From positions 36,290 to 100,289 of the forward strand of contig WNNJ02002504.1 in NCBI GenBank assembly GCA_012934845.2: a stretch of DNA of 64,000 nucleotides, given 5' to 3'. The notes beneath the pieces are model-generated. The model did not search any database, was not told the origin of the DNA, and was given only the letters and a program-made list of their open reading frames with translations. This DNA is from Pomphorhynchus laevis. Lineage: Eukaryota; Acanthocephala; Palaeacanthocephala; Echinorhynchida; Pomphorhynchidae. A program made the position numbers and the translations under genes. Positions 35,601 through 50,600 of this stretch are shown one piece after another (position 1 is the first letter of the stretch; every line of letters starts with the position of its first letter).

Positions 35601-38308
35601 AGTGGCAAGTCACATGTTCTATACTAGATACATCGAGAGAGAAGTTGTCACGTTTGTTACTATATAATTGTCATAGGATTTTAAGCAAGACCTTTGTGTT
35701 ACCAAAACAGTTTGATACTATGTCAACTAATAAGTTCATGATGCCTATTCATTAAAGTTAATTTTAGAAAAATACAGTTGTTGTCAATTAAATTTTCTTG
35801 GACATTTGTAAACAGAATTTATTGAGATTTTATTTAATTAAAGTCAAATTTTGTGATCCAGTGCAATTTCGGTTAAAAACTTTTAGCAGTTAAAAGCTTG
35901 TTTAAACAAATTTCAAGCTAAATAGATTTAGTCCAAAATTGTATTTTTAATTATTATCTCCTGCAGTTGTTACATAATTGGATGATATTCTTATGTTTCG
36001 CTTGATGCCACATGTTGTACGTTTATTTGTGATAAAGTAATAGTGAAAAAATATTTAAAAATATAAAGTAAAATAAGTTTAAAAATAAATAAATGCAAGT
36101 TTAATATCTTATTTTGTATAACATTTATTATCATATCTTAAAAGTTTCGATGGATTTTCAACTTTGCGTATTCCCTTTCACTAGAAAGGTAGGAAATTAT
36201 CCAAGATAAGTTTTTTATTTAATAAAGCACGAATCATTATTTTAAGAACAAATTATTCGCATAGATTTAAAACACTAAACATGTTTATATTTTTGATGCT
36301 GAGGCCCTAATTATCAAACTTTATACTACTTCTGACTAATGAATTTTAAATCTTAAACATCATTTGTTTCTATTATTTGGAAATATCTTATTAATATCTT
36401 TCAATAATTAACAATTATAATGTTTCAAATTCGTTAATCAAAATTAATTTTTAATCAACGAATTGTTATTTGATAATTTAAAGTCTTTTATATGAATTTT
36501 AACAAAAAGATGTTTATCAAATAAATCTTTACTCTAAAGTTTGGCAATTTTAAAAATTTAAAAATTAAAATTCAATTGAACAAAGAAAATATTAATAAAC
36601 AAATCGTGTTTAATAAATAAAACTTGAGCTAAAATGAACTACTAATGAAATCAATAAAGAATAAATCCGCCAGATAAACACCAAAGGCATGTTATACATA
36701 GAACATACACAAAACTAAACAGATGAAATTTAAATGAAGTAACATTATGAAATATTAAATGAATGCTGAACGACAGTGTAAACGGAATGTTCGTAATTTC
36801 GATGAGTACATTTCCCACTTATATTTCAGCTCATACAACATTTGATAAAAAAATACTTCGTTTTTCGAATTATGTGATATTAATATCGATGATTTAATGG
36901 TAAATCATTTTTGGATGTCTTAAAAACGATAGAACAATCATTTAAAAGTAAGACATACTAAAATATACAAGCATTTTCTATTTAATATTTAACCTTAATT
37001 TTAAGGTATTGAATATGTAATATTAAATACTCTCAAAGTATCTAAAGTCAAACCTTGGCTGTAAAATTCAATGTTGCTGATAAAGACGACATCTGCCTGA
37101 GAATTATCATTCTGTAAATGTCTAAAACAGTATCATCTAGTAGGTGTAGCTTTAAATTTCAAATATACATTTAAATGCATTTATTATATTGAATCAATGC
37201 GATTTAAAAACCATTAGAACTGGATTGCTGTATTCATAAGCAACAACGTTGCAAATAATCATAAGTAACGGTCCATTAGGGATGTAGATCTTTGCTGCCA
37301 TTAAAATAATTAGTTTCAGATAATAATTAATTAGATAAACAAATTGACGATATTCTAAATGCAATGTTTATATTTCGAAATTAATTTTGTGACATATCAA
37401 AACGAATAACATTCGATTACTACTCGAACAAAGTGTAAAAATACTGTAATGCATTTGAGAACCATTACATTTGAATCATTAATCATTTAAAATTTCTTAA
37501 ATAGGTTGGAATTAAGAGATCATTTTAGTGAATTTTTTAAAAGGTATTTACCTTTAATTTCACGTAAAAAATTATTTGCAATTAATAATTGATCGTATAT
37601 AATAGTAAATAGTCGGTGATACGAAATGGCTTCAATCAAGACGAGGGAATTGCAATTTCTATTGCAATATATTTTCTATTACAAATATGTAGTTCTATTC
37701 CATAGCATTCGTAACGAGGAGATTTGTTATCCTAAATAATAGATAACAAATGGATAATTTTGAATTGAAAAGTTGATATGAATAAAAGCAATTCACGTTT
37801 TTAATTTTCCACGTTTATTTTACCACAAATAACACGTTGTGTGGTTTAAATTGTGAGGTTTACAAAAATAACTAGATATATTTATTATATATTATATTAT
37901 TATATATAATATTATTATATATATTATATATATTCTAGTTATTCGTAAAAACATCATTGCGTAACAAAAAAAATAGACGCACATGTTTTCAGGGCAGCTA
38001 TTGTTTCTATACGCAATTATTAGACCATGCACATCGAAATTGCAATGAAGATGATGTATTGTAAAAAATTAAGTTATTAATTTAATTATTTTATTCCAAA
38101 CAAACGATTACAAGTTGACTTTTTAAAAGAGTTATACTGATTTACCTAAAAATAGATAACAAGAGATTAATATTTTTTGAAAAGTCAACAGTAAGCTACT
38201 ATTAACAATCCGTATGACGATTGTCTATCGAGATAAAATAAAAATCTTTCAAAAAAGCAACCAAAAATCGCATCAATAAAATGTATTTACACTTGCTATA
38301 TATTAACA
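32680..38308. other. intergenic or LARS2 5' region
   Basis: The LARS2 N-terminal exon and promoter should lie here. A minus-strand ORF at 35358-35582 starting MSKCKLQKPELFAKAR is a weak candidate, but has no clear donor and no similarity. An A+T dinucleotide-rich palindromic tract lies at 37880-37935. No transposon proteins were seen. Confidence 0.45.
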
Positions 38309-38686
38309 TCATAGTGGGCGCCCATCAGGCATTAATTGAGCCGCTCGAAATATATCATTTTCTTCTTTAATTTCAGGTTGTGGATTGAGAGCGTGTATCT
38401 CTGGTGCCCAGCATACTAATGAAGTGTCATCACCAGCGCTCACAATCATTGTCGGCAATGCTGGGTTCCATGCTACACAGTTCACTGTACTAGAATGGCC
38501 TCGCAGCACACATATGGGATCATCCGATGATCTCCTCCAAATCGATAAAGTACCATGTTCACTGCCATTTGCAAAAAACTGACAACAGTCACCACCGAAG
38601 GAAGAATGATTTATAAACGACCCGTGAATAACACCTCGATACCTACCAATAAGGTTTCTCGATTGCAAATCCCATAAATGTATGCC
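38309..38686 (-). CDS. WDR26: WDR26 terminal exon: last WD40 repeats
   Basis: The exon runs from a GTGAAG acceptor to TGA (378 nt). It encodes GIHLWDLQSRNLIGRYRG, then HSSFGGDCCQFFANGSEHG, LSIWRRSSDDP and GHSSTVNCVAWNPALPTMIV with SAGDDTSLVCWAPE. The residue order matches the end of human WDR26 (QGVHLWDLQ...SCFGG...GHTRTVNCVSWNP). The tail after CWAPE is about 27 residues and not conserved. Confidence 0.95.
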   Translation of the reverse strand, partial: GIHLWDLQSRNLIGRYRGVIHGSFINHSSFGGDCCQFFANGSEHGTLSIWRRSSDDPICVLRGHSSTVNCVAWNPALPTMIVSAGDDTSLVCWAPEIHALNPQPEIKEENDIFRAAQLMPDGRPL

Positions 38687-41600
38687 CTTCACAAAAATTT
38701 AAAACAAAAATAGATGGATTTATTAGTCTACAATTTACTAATAAATATTAAATAATAAAGGCACGGAAATTCTAAAAGTTTAAAATAAGTTTGATATTTA
38801 ATAAGTTTTATTTTATAAATAAAAGTGAGTAAATTTTATAATTTACGAATAAATATTAAATTTATTAATTATATAAAACTTATTAATAAATATTAAATAA
38901 TAAAGAACATATCAAATCTAAAATATTAAAATAAGCTCTGATATTTGGAACTAAGAATCTCTAGACCTGTCATACAAAATGACAGCTTCGATATTAATGT
39001 AAAATTTTAATCAAATGCAGTCTACAAAAATTTTGACTTTATTTATTTTATAAAAAAAATCGAGATAGACTGTTTTTAGTCAGAAACAAAATAACTGGCA
39101 CAATGACACGGAAGAAAGCACATTCAAAAATCGACTTGAAACAAAAGAAAATTAATCAAATTACAATTTGATTATAATTTCTATTAAATAAATTATAAAC
39201 AAACTAATTATTGACTGGTAATGTATTGCATAAATAGTTATTGTGAATTATATATTAAGTTACTGATAAAGAGATGGGTATGTTAATATTTAAAAACTAC
39301 TACATTTTGGAATAATTTTTTATATAACACCACATAACGGAAAATATAATTTAATGAGCAAGTAACAATTTGATTTTGACTAAATTTATCAACGAAACTT
39401 ATAAAAGTCACAATTGCAAAATAATACTGCAATACGACACTGTTAACATAAGAGGTTAGCTTGAGAGATCATTTGAGAGTAGCAAAATGAAAACAATTGA
39501 ATAAAAAATTTATGAAGCAAATTTTAAAGCGATAATTTAATTAACTGATCGGATCAACTACTTAATGCGAAAAATGTGCCCTTTCTTTAGATCATCAAAA
39601 TAATTTAAATAATCAATATCCGGACAAAATTGTGTATGTAATTCTTTAACATTTCTGTGTTAAACTGTGCTCCGGGAGCTAATAAGTTTCAGTTTCATAA
39701 ATGTAGATATTGTCAAAAACCGGAGTCGATTACACGGAGAGCATACTTCCTTATCACTGCTAGACGAGCTGATGGTAGCCGGCAGCACTCATCAGTAGAG
39801 TGAACTACCATCAGTCGTTTCGGCTGCTTTGTGATATATTTAATTGGCATTTCCGAGAATTCGCTGACGTGGTAGCATGGGCCTAGTCTTTTTAAACTAA
39901 CCATGTGCTTTACGGACCATCTTTATTTTATTCGGCAGAATTTTACTTGCTTTCATTGCTTGCTTTCTATTAGGATCCTTCAAAAGATACAATTTTATAA
40001 TTTTATATCTGACTGTGTTAAACTGTGCTCCGGGAGCTAATAAGCTTAAGTTTATTAGCTCAAGGAGCTAATAAACTTAAGCTTAAACTGAAGCTAATAA
40101 ACTGAGTGCTGCCGGCTACCATCAGCTCGTCTAGGAGTGATAAGGAAGTCTGCTCTTTTTGTAATCGAACTCCGGGCTATGAATATAACCCGGAATTTAT
40201 TATATATACAGAAAAATGTATAACTTAAAGCAATAATTGAACTCAGATAATTGTTACTACAAATGCGGAATAATTTGAATTTAAAATTCAAAGTGAAAGT
40301 ATGTATTTTAGCAAACAGTGATGTTTAAAACGTTTGTGGATTACGTTGCAATTTTAAAGACTTAATTACAATGGCAACCAATCAAAAAGGGTTCTTAGTG
40401 AGAGAGAAAGCACAGTTAACTTTAAATTTCTTAAAGTTTATAAAAACGTTGAGCAAGTTATTTATTAAAAATATTAAAAATCAATAAAATATAAACGCAA
40501 GGAAATAGAAAAAATTCTTAAATTTAAAACCGGTATATTACCTGACCCATTACATTAATCAGTAAACTGTCTTCTAATCTATTCACTACAAAAGTGATAA
40601 TTCCGTTCTCTTCTGTTAATCTGTTAAATATTTATAGAAAACATGAGCAACAATAAATTTCAATATCGTACACTTCTGAACTCTTCATTGTATCAAATCG
40701 AAATTCCCGGATTCTTTTAAGATTGTCAGCAACTAAGACCGTATCATTTGAGAGAACGTGAAGACATTGAACTCTGACACCTTCCCATTCTTCAGTATGA
40801 TCGGTGTCTATATTCTAAAATATGACAAAGCAAATGCTGAATTAATTAATATGCTCCGGTCTAACAAAATTTAAATTTAAAAAAAATCGGAATATTAAAA
40901 TGTGATTTAACATGATAATAGTAAAGAAATAGTAAGAGATATAATCCATTAATAGTGCGATATTCTGATTTGCCATTTTCATCCGGCAGTTTATATTCGT
41001 GTTTTAAAAATTATTAATTATTAAATAAAAAGAACCCTTGTATCTTCGGTATAAGGTATTCAAAGGAATTGCCTAAATACATAAAAAGTAATATCTTTGC
41101 AACATAATGTATACTGTCTTTGCAACATTATCATAACAGAGTGCTCATATGAGATCAATAAATCTTCTCACAAATCATATGCTAATGATGAATACCATTT
41201 ATTGTTCAAAATATAAATAGCAGCTGCTGTTGAACGAGTTTAGTTAATAAATTAAATTATCAATTAATTGCCAATTTGTGACTCAAAAACAAGTAGAAAA
41301 ATTATATGTAAGCATATTATTTCTGAATTAACCAGCATATAATTAAATTAATTAAACCTGCGTAAATTTAAATTAATTTTTAATTAAAAATCTGCCATAT
41401 ATGTATAATTTTGATCTAGAATATAATGTCGAGTCATTTATAGCTTAATCTAATTGAAAATCAAAGTTTTGACTTTGACATAAATTTCTGACAAAAGCTT
41501 AATTTACTAAGTTTTAATATTTTTAATAATTAATAGTAACTATTGCTAATTATTATGAATTATTATATTATTTATAGATTATTAATTAATAGCAGTTTAA

Positions 41601-44600
41601 ATAATAATTTAATGTGGTTTAATTATAACTTATACAAACGGAACATCCGTAAATCATTCTTACAACGAAGGATCAATATAAAAAATTAAAATATTTTATA
41701 ATAAAATATATTAAAATATTTGATAATATTTACAAAAAATATTTTTTGTAAAATATTTTATAATTATTTATTTATAATATTAATTTTTATTTTTATTTTA
41801 ATATTAATTATTACAAAATTCACTTTTTAAGGTTATCTATAATAATCGATAAATTATAAATCAATAAATTTAATTGATGATAAAACTTCTCCTATATGTG
41901 ATAATTTGTATCATCAATTAAATTATTCTTTAAATACCAATTTAACGACCAAAATATTCACATACGTGATTAAGTTATTTAATTGAAGATTAAGTTTTCT
42001 CTAGTAATGCATGTTTTACCCAGAATACTTGCGAAGATGTATGATAACGTGATTTTAATGTATTAATCACTTTTGTAATCAATACTACTGGGAATAAGAA
42101 TTGATTATTATTGCCTTAATAATTTATATATATAATATTTTAAATTATCCAATATATAATATTAGATATCATTAAAACGAACTGCTATACTATCAGATTC
42201 TTGCCATTATTCTTCAACACAGCATATGATTGAAGACAATGCTATGCTGGGCTAGGGATATATCCCACAATTCGCAAGAGATCTCATCGGCTCTGACTGC
42301 AAAGATACAAGTGAGACAAGAATACTGTAATAATGTGTTTTATAATGTAATAATACTGTGTTTCCAGTGATATCTTTGGAAGAATTGTAAGTTTTATTTT
42401 TGATTTTAAACTTCATTAATTTGAATGACAGTATAATATTCCAAACTGATTTCAAAAAATCAGTTTACCATTAAAGCACTTTTTAGAATTTCAAATGTCA
42501 AGTATGCTGTTTCTCTACAAAATCAAATTTAATATGCATTTACATTTTTACAAATTATGTGTTAGACAGGCTAAAAGTCTATAAATATTGAGTAAAATTT
42601 GGCCAAAATAAAAAAGAATGAATACCGAAATGTTTACTTAAGCGGCATTGATGTTAAACTAATTCACATCAGTTTTGCAATGATACTTATTTGTTAGGAT
42701 ATAGTTTACTATAATATTTATCACTTCTCAATAGATTATTTTCCCATTAAAGCATTTTGAATTTAAAGATTTTTATTGTTTAATTTATTTAATTATTTTA
42801 TATTTATGATTAAAATAGATTTATATCGCTTTTTCAAAAGACTATAAAATTAAATAATTAATTATTACTTTTTAATAATTAATAATTAATTAAACAAATT
42901 ATTAATTTAATAATTGATTAATGGTTATTTATTTTTATTGACTATTTGTTAATAAATAAAAAGTCACTTACGTGACAGAAAAATTTGCCGGTAATTCCGC
43001 CAACTACAAATCGTTTTGAATCTTTGTACCAACCACCGGTGGTCATTCGGTCGTCATTAGCTTTTGCAAATTTTGTTACTAATTCCCCATTCTAAAAAGA
43101 GTTTACAGAAATGAATTTAAATTCAACAAATTTCAATTTATGAAATTGAAATATCCTGTATTTTCTTTAGATTTCATTTAAAAATACAAATTGCTCAAAA
43201 GTTAAAATTTAAACGTTTGATAAATTTTCGCATAAATGTTATAAATTTGCAGTTTAATGATATCACCTTTTGGGACAAAAATCAAGCATATGATGGATTT
43301 TTAGATAACAAAATTAATAGAATTAGATTTATAATTAAATTATTATTAATTATTATAATCTTTGTTGAATTTTAAGTATCCATTACATTCACTTAAAGTC
43401 ATTAATCATATTTTAAAAACATTACACTGTAACATGATATTTTATAATGTTTCTCGCATTTACATAACGGTAAATGATGATTTTTTCAAACGTATTTTTA
43501 GTGTATTCATAACATAAATTTTTAACTTTAGTCATTGATAATGATTAAAAATAATATTAAGAAAGTGTTATTTTCTTATCAAGTCACATTATGTTAATCC
43601 ATTTTAATACTAACTTTTATAACACAGATTTACTTTTTCACTTCTATTACTCGTCGAAAACTTACTACTAAAAGCATGCTTCTCGTGCTTATAATTTACA
43701 ACAACGGCTTTTGTGAAATTCATTCAAGAAAAACTACATTTGGTTATTAAAAATACTTTATTTAAGTTGAAAAGTAATTTGGCGCAAAATTGTATTTTTA
43801 TTGCAAATCGCTGAGAAACTTTAAATTCATCTTCACATTTTCATATTTTTACAGTTTCAGATCAATAAAATACGGTCTCAATACACTTGGGTTTTAAGCA
43901 TTTACAATGAATTGAAAAAAGAACGTTTCATAAATTTAAAAACCGTGATGTCTCAATTATATAAGCATAAATGACTTTTACAGGCACAAACAGAAACGGA
44001 AAATAAAATAATTTTACATAAAACCAATTATTCGTTAACTAAGCCTTTAAATCTAACAAAATCTGATCCAAGTTTATCACGATCCGACTTTCCTAATAAA
44101 TCCTTCCAAAGTTTGACTTGATGCAAATGTACACGTTTAGATTTTGCCAACAATCTATTTATTTCGCTCAATTTAACGTACAGGGAATCTACAATTTGCT
44201 TAAGTTCGTTGTACTTATCAATCTGTGTGTTCTGTTTGACTATGCATTCATTTAAGAGATCATCACTGCATCCTTTTGCAAATTTATCATCGATTTTGTT
44301 AAGCAGTTGTTTAGATTCAATAACCGAGTGCATTAAATTTTGGTCGTCCAGAAGTTCAACCACCTCATTAGGTTGATAATGATAATCTTGTAATTCATCA
44401 ATTTTACATAAGCAAATCCTCAAACTGCAAGTCATCATTATTATTAGCACAATGAAACAATGGTGTTTAAAACGACACATCACTATCGCCATTATCGATA
44501 GCGTTAATGGTAATCGGAGTTTGGCGCCAAATAATCTCATAAAACATTTTATAAATCAATTGCAAAATTTTAAAATCAATTAATAAAATTTTAACGCTAT

Positions 44601-47600
44601 ATTAAAATTAATAAAATTAAATTTGATCTAAAAATGTGATTTTTAATAAAAATTAAAAATGTGATTTAAAAACGAAATTTTTTATCTTTTATAAATTTTT
44701 ATAATTTTATCTTAACTTAAATATAACAGTATATCTACTCAATAAATTCACTTAAAGAAGTTAAGCATCGTGAATGAATGGACTTCAAGTAAAAAATGAA
44801 CTTAAATGAAGTCACCTATTAGAGAAGTTAAATCGCATATGAGATTTACAGAGATGACGATTGCGATCGTTGTAGCATGAATGTGGAATTTTAATATTAT
44901 CCTATATAGACTACTAACAAAATGAATTTGATCAACAATAAATACCAAAAACCCCACTATTTAGCTATAAAACTATGATTTTATATTAACACAGGCAAAT
45001 AATAAGGTTGTAGCTAAAAACATTATAACTTACATTCACTTTCCAGACAAATGCTTCTCGACACGTTTCAGCTCCAGTACAAAGAATCATTGAATCATCT
45101 GGACTCCAACTTACTGATGCAATACCGACACCATTGGAAGAGTATCGATTGAACATTTCGAGTTTATGTGTATCCTAAGCAAAGAAACGATTTACTCGTT
45201 AACTGTGAAACTTATAAATTATAGAAGAACCGATAGTGATAGAAAATAAAACGTCACTGAGATAATAATGAACTAAGTGATACTTTAATATCAGACTGAA
45301 ACGAATAATTTCGGGAAATAACCAACTAATTAAACTATTTTAAAAGTTTTATCTGATTTTCAAGTAAATCCTTACTATCACGCATTCTAAAAACTTTCGG
45401 TTTTCAACATCTTTAATGACATGTTAATATTTTTTGTTTATTTTTATTTCAAAAATAAAAAAATATTTATATATTATATTATTATATAATATATTATAAT
45501 ATATATGGTATATATTATTTACGTTGTAAATATTTGATAGTAGATTATATATTAGTATATATTATTTAAATTGGTAGAGTATTTCTACTGTATTACCATT
45601 TAATTTGATAAATCGTTCTTTTAAAATTGTACAGAAAGATTTATCGATTTGCATAGGACATTGTTGAATCTCAACGAAGACATTATAAATATTCACACGA
45701 GAATATTGTGGAAACAACAACACCGGAATTATCTTGAGAGTAAAACATACAATACGTTTTATCACTTTTGGTGTACTGATCAAAAACAAATAAAATCAGA
45801 AGAAATCGAATATACAGAAAATAAAATTGATATCGAAAGCTAAGTGAAAGATTAAAATTGAAATAGAACAAGACGAAAATTTAACAATATAATATTCGAT
45901 TTATATGTTAAAGCTTGAACCCAAATTAGATTGTTTTAGCAATAATTAAAGGAACAACAATGGTAATCATAAAAATCAAAGATATCGAATAACATTCAGT
46001 TGTGTATTCAAATGCTAAAAAATAAATGCATGATACGAAAATAAATAAAAAATACGAAATAAATAAAAATTAATTTTTTGTTTATCGGAGAATAATCGAA
46101 TATTTCAAAAATAATTTTAATTTCAATCTAGAGCTATACGAGGTGAATAAAATAAAATAATATACGAGGTGAAGTGTTAATAAATTTTAATAAAATAAAA
46201 AGTATATATTTGACAAAAATAAATAAATACTCATTTTAAAAAACTGAAATTTAAATACTAGGTAAACTAATAATTTAATTATACGCACCTCAATAACATT
46301 CCAAGTAATAACCTGACCGTCTTTTGAAGCAGAACATAACATGGTACCAGAATGTGAAAATATACAAAACCACACTTCGTCCTTGTGTGAATCGATACGT
46401 TGAGAAATAAGTGTAGGAAATGTTGTTCTATAAAAGAATAAATAGTTAATAAATAAAAAATACTTTTTGCTGTGTATAAGGAACACATTCAGGTTATATT
46501 TTGCAATCAAAAATATTATTTGTAAAATCTTGATTTTATAAACAAAACTTTAATTTTTAAAACTAAACTTCACTGAGCAGGGAATTAGAAAATTGGAAAG
46601 CAATTTGACAATGTTTATTTAAAACATCCTTTAAATAAAAATATGTTCTTTAGTATTTCATCTTTAAAAATGATTTTAATAGCCCAGTTAATAGTTAGGT
46701 TAAACAGAACAAGTTGTGCAATATGAAATAAAAATTTCATGATCTGTTTTTATCTAATACCGAATATCTAACATTGCTATATACATATAAGTTACAAATT
46801 AAAATCACAATCTATAAGTATGATAAAATTCAATTTAATTTTAAATTTATATTTTAAAAAATTATTTATATTTGAATTATACTTCAATAATAATTCAATA
46901 AAAATTAATTTTACAGAAATAACAGTTTTGCTACAACAGTCAGTTAGTCACTTTGAAAATATTTTGAAAATCTGTGAATCTAATAACAGCCGCAAATTAT
47001 ACATACTTTATAAGTAAGCAGAACTGCTAAAATAACTTAAGTAATGAATATTCGATAAATATGTTATTGTGATAAAACAATTTAAAATATCAATTCGATA
47101 TATATATATCGAATTAATCTTTTAATTATTTTATTTTTTCCATTAAATATAGTTGAAAAACCTATTTTTCCATACGGTGATGATCATATGATAAAACATA
47201 CATTTATTTTTATATTTCCCTAGCTCCTAATCATCAGAAACCAAACGAACAGCTTGTTAAAATTGTTCTAGTAATACTAGTAGCAGCTAACGAAATTTAA
47301 AAATAAGTTCGTTTGATTGATCTTATTCCACAATTCTAAAATATATTTCAATCATTAAACATATAGCTGTCACGACTGCAAACTTATTACGTAAAATTAT
47401 TACGATAATCGATTTCGCTACATGAATATTCGTATCGTATGCGAATATAATCAGACCATAAAAACTTAAAACAACAATTTGAAGCGTTTTAGTCGCAAAC
47501 TTTTAATTCTGGCTAAAAGTTAAGTTGAGCACACAAACTTTTAATTCGTAAATTAAACAAAATCATATACCGGTCACAATTGTGATCAGCTAATAAGGAA

Positions 47601-50600
47601 TCACAATCGATTTTTCCTGATTTAAGGTCCTCAATAGATGGAAGTAATTTCCAATCTTTCATATGAAATATACAGTTGCGGTTTTGATAAGATAATGCTT
47701 GTCCAATTAGTGTATGTAAACGACATGGCGGTAACATGACGTCAGCAGGAAAATATTCTAAATATAGTCATAATGAAATTCTATTTTTATTTAAAAGTTG
47801 TACAAAACGTTGCGTTTTGCAAAATCGAAATGATTGAATCAAAAGAAAACATTAAATACGTACTGTGTAAAGTAAGTAGTAAATTTTGTCTCCCCTCAGA
47901 GGATGAATCTTTAATTTTCTCGACAGACAAATCTGGATTTGAAACGACATCCCTGAAAAATTTAGAAAGGGATTAAGAGAAGAATGAAGTGCTAAACTGA
48001 TAATTTAGATTATTAAAAATATATCCATCCTGATCTGTATTTAAAATTTTTAATTTCCATGAACTATCAGGTATAGTTAAACGAAAACAAAAATTATTTT
48101 GATATTTCGCTAGTAACTACTGGCATCTTCAGACATTTAAAAAGTTTCAAATGTCGAAAGATTTTAGCGAAATATCAAAATAATTCTGCCTTTCAATTTT
48201 ACCTTATCGTTCCTGGATATTTTAGAATAAATATTGTAAATATCTGATTGTAAATAGTTGATGATCCATTACTGATAAAGAATTATTGGAGCTGGATCAA
48301 AAAATGGAAAATTTTATTTGATATCAATAAAAATTACTTTGAAGTAATTTTCTGAAAATGCTAACAGAGGTTAGCGAAATATCATATAAAATTTTCCATT
48401 TCCTGATTGTTTCTGGACATTTAAAAATTTAAAATACAGATCAGGATGGATATATTTATAAAATTAATGTTGATTTAATGAAGTCAACCTGACCTTCATT
48501 CATTTTAAATTAATGAAAGCCCAGTAATTGTTATCCCTATACGGGGGTTACATTAATTGAAAATTATGATGAACTCTTTCACTTTGTCATGACTGCTGGG
48601 CCAAATAACGAAAATATCATATATAACGGTAGTATGCGATTGGGTGTATACTACATAGAGTATACAACTATTTACAATATTTATTTTAAAGTATTCTGGA
48701 ACGATAAGGTAAAATTGAAAGGCAGAATTATTTTGATATTTTGCTAGTAACTACTAGCATCTTCGGAAAATTTTCTGAAGATGCTAGTAGTTACTAGCGA
48801 AATATCAAAATAATTTTTGTTGTCGTTTAACTATACCTGATAGTTCATGGAAATTAAAAAATTTAGATTATTTTGAACAAAGCCTAAAAACGTTTATTAT
48901 ACTTTTTAAATATAGTAGTTAACGCTTTTACTACCTCCCTTACAAAAAATTTGGAGTAATAAAACCAGATGGGGTAAGAGAGTTTTATTTTTTGAACAAA
49001 GTTTTAAGAAATATGCTAGAATTATTGTCTTTACCAGCAAATTTAAATTATAATGGGAGTTGACGCAAAAGCACACTGTTCGAGCAAAAGCACACACTAT
49101 CATATGTTTGAACATATGACTGATTTTCGTCAATAATTTGTTTCGCTATAAAAAAATGCATGTATTTCAATTTGAATGATCAAATGATCCATGATTCCTT
49201 GATAAAGTGGCTGTAGAATTGAACTCGTATTAGGTGTTAAAAAAGCTTTATATTCGAAAAATCGCTGACTTTGTGCCCACTAATATTGTCCAATAAGATA
49301 CATTTTTCTTTGATTCTTTTATCAAATTGATATTTAAATCTTCGAATATTTAATGAGCAAATCTATTACGAGACAATATGTTTAACTTGAATAATGTTAA
49401 ACATTGCATACAAAACGATTTATCTTTTCGTTCAATCAACATGGATAAATATCGATAATTATATGTTGATTAAAATATCGACTTTAGAAAATTATCGTAC
49501 CATTTTAGAGAAAATTATTTTGAAATTATTTTAAGAAATATAAAAATATATTTAGAAATAAATATATTCGAAAATATATAAATATTTAGTAATTAACTGA
49601 GTTTCAAATCAGCAAATTTTAATAATACCAGACTATTACTAATGGCTAGTGAATCACTCAATGAGTTCGACGGATGCCGTCTTTGAAGCTTTCATCGAAC
49701 CTCAGTTCTGATTAAACATGGCAATGTTCGAATTCCGTTCTGACAATTGATAAGTGTTCAAAAGTGCGATAATATTAGAGTTTAGGAATCCTAGCATTGT
49801 ATACAACAAAATAAAACGTTTTGATTTATTTGATTTTTTAATTATTGATTATTGATTATTTTAAAATAAAGTAATTTACCAAACAAGTTCCCGTATTTTG
49901 TCGTGCATGCCAGAAATTTCATTGCTGCGAAGTTTTCGAAGACGCGCTATTGCATCTTCTAGATTCCCATGTCGAGCAAGCTCTTTAACTTCCTCCTCCA
50001 TAATAAACCATATCATCATCTAAATAGTTTGTCTCAAATAAAATGCAAAAGTCACAAGTATTTCACATTATATTTCATGATATTTCAATTAAATATAATG
50101 AAATATAAAAATGCATATACCTTCATGTCGTCATCAGCTGATTCTGGATTTAGTAAAAATGTTCTCAATTCACTTAAACTTTCAACTGCCTAGAAAAGAT
50201 ATAATTTTAGAAAACAAATTTTAAGATTTCGATCGGACATCAAGTATAAATATTAAGACATAATTTATTTTCAATAATACACATGTTCGAATTTAGATAT
50301 CATGTAAACACATACAACTTAAACGATCACACTAAGAAATTTTATCAGTTCATATATATAATATTATACATATGCAACATCATATTCTATAAATGCTTTA
50401 GATCGTAAATCCTAGATGACTGTTTACTCAGCACATTCGTGCACTACTATTATACCTGCCGCATCCATTTAGGATCCAACGAGTGCAGCGACAATTCAGC
50501 AACAACCTCTGTCTAGTGTTTAAAGATGGTTCGCACATCAATTAGATCTAGTAAAGAGCGTAAGCCTCAGACAATTAAGCAAAGTGTCGGAAACGCCTTT

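Noticed and set aside
39770-39830. Type II hammerhead ribozyme (GAAAC followed by CTGATGA, minus strand)
   Set aside because: Stem II can pair weakly, but no stem I/III arrangement with an allowed cleavage triplet was found in this copy or at 50.6 kb.
49635-49750. Possible tRNA with A-box-like TGGCTAGTGAA and B-box-like GTTCGAATTCC
   Set aside because: The acceptor stem and T-stem do not pair, and the spacing would need a long variable arm that does not fold.
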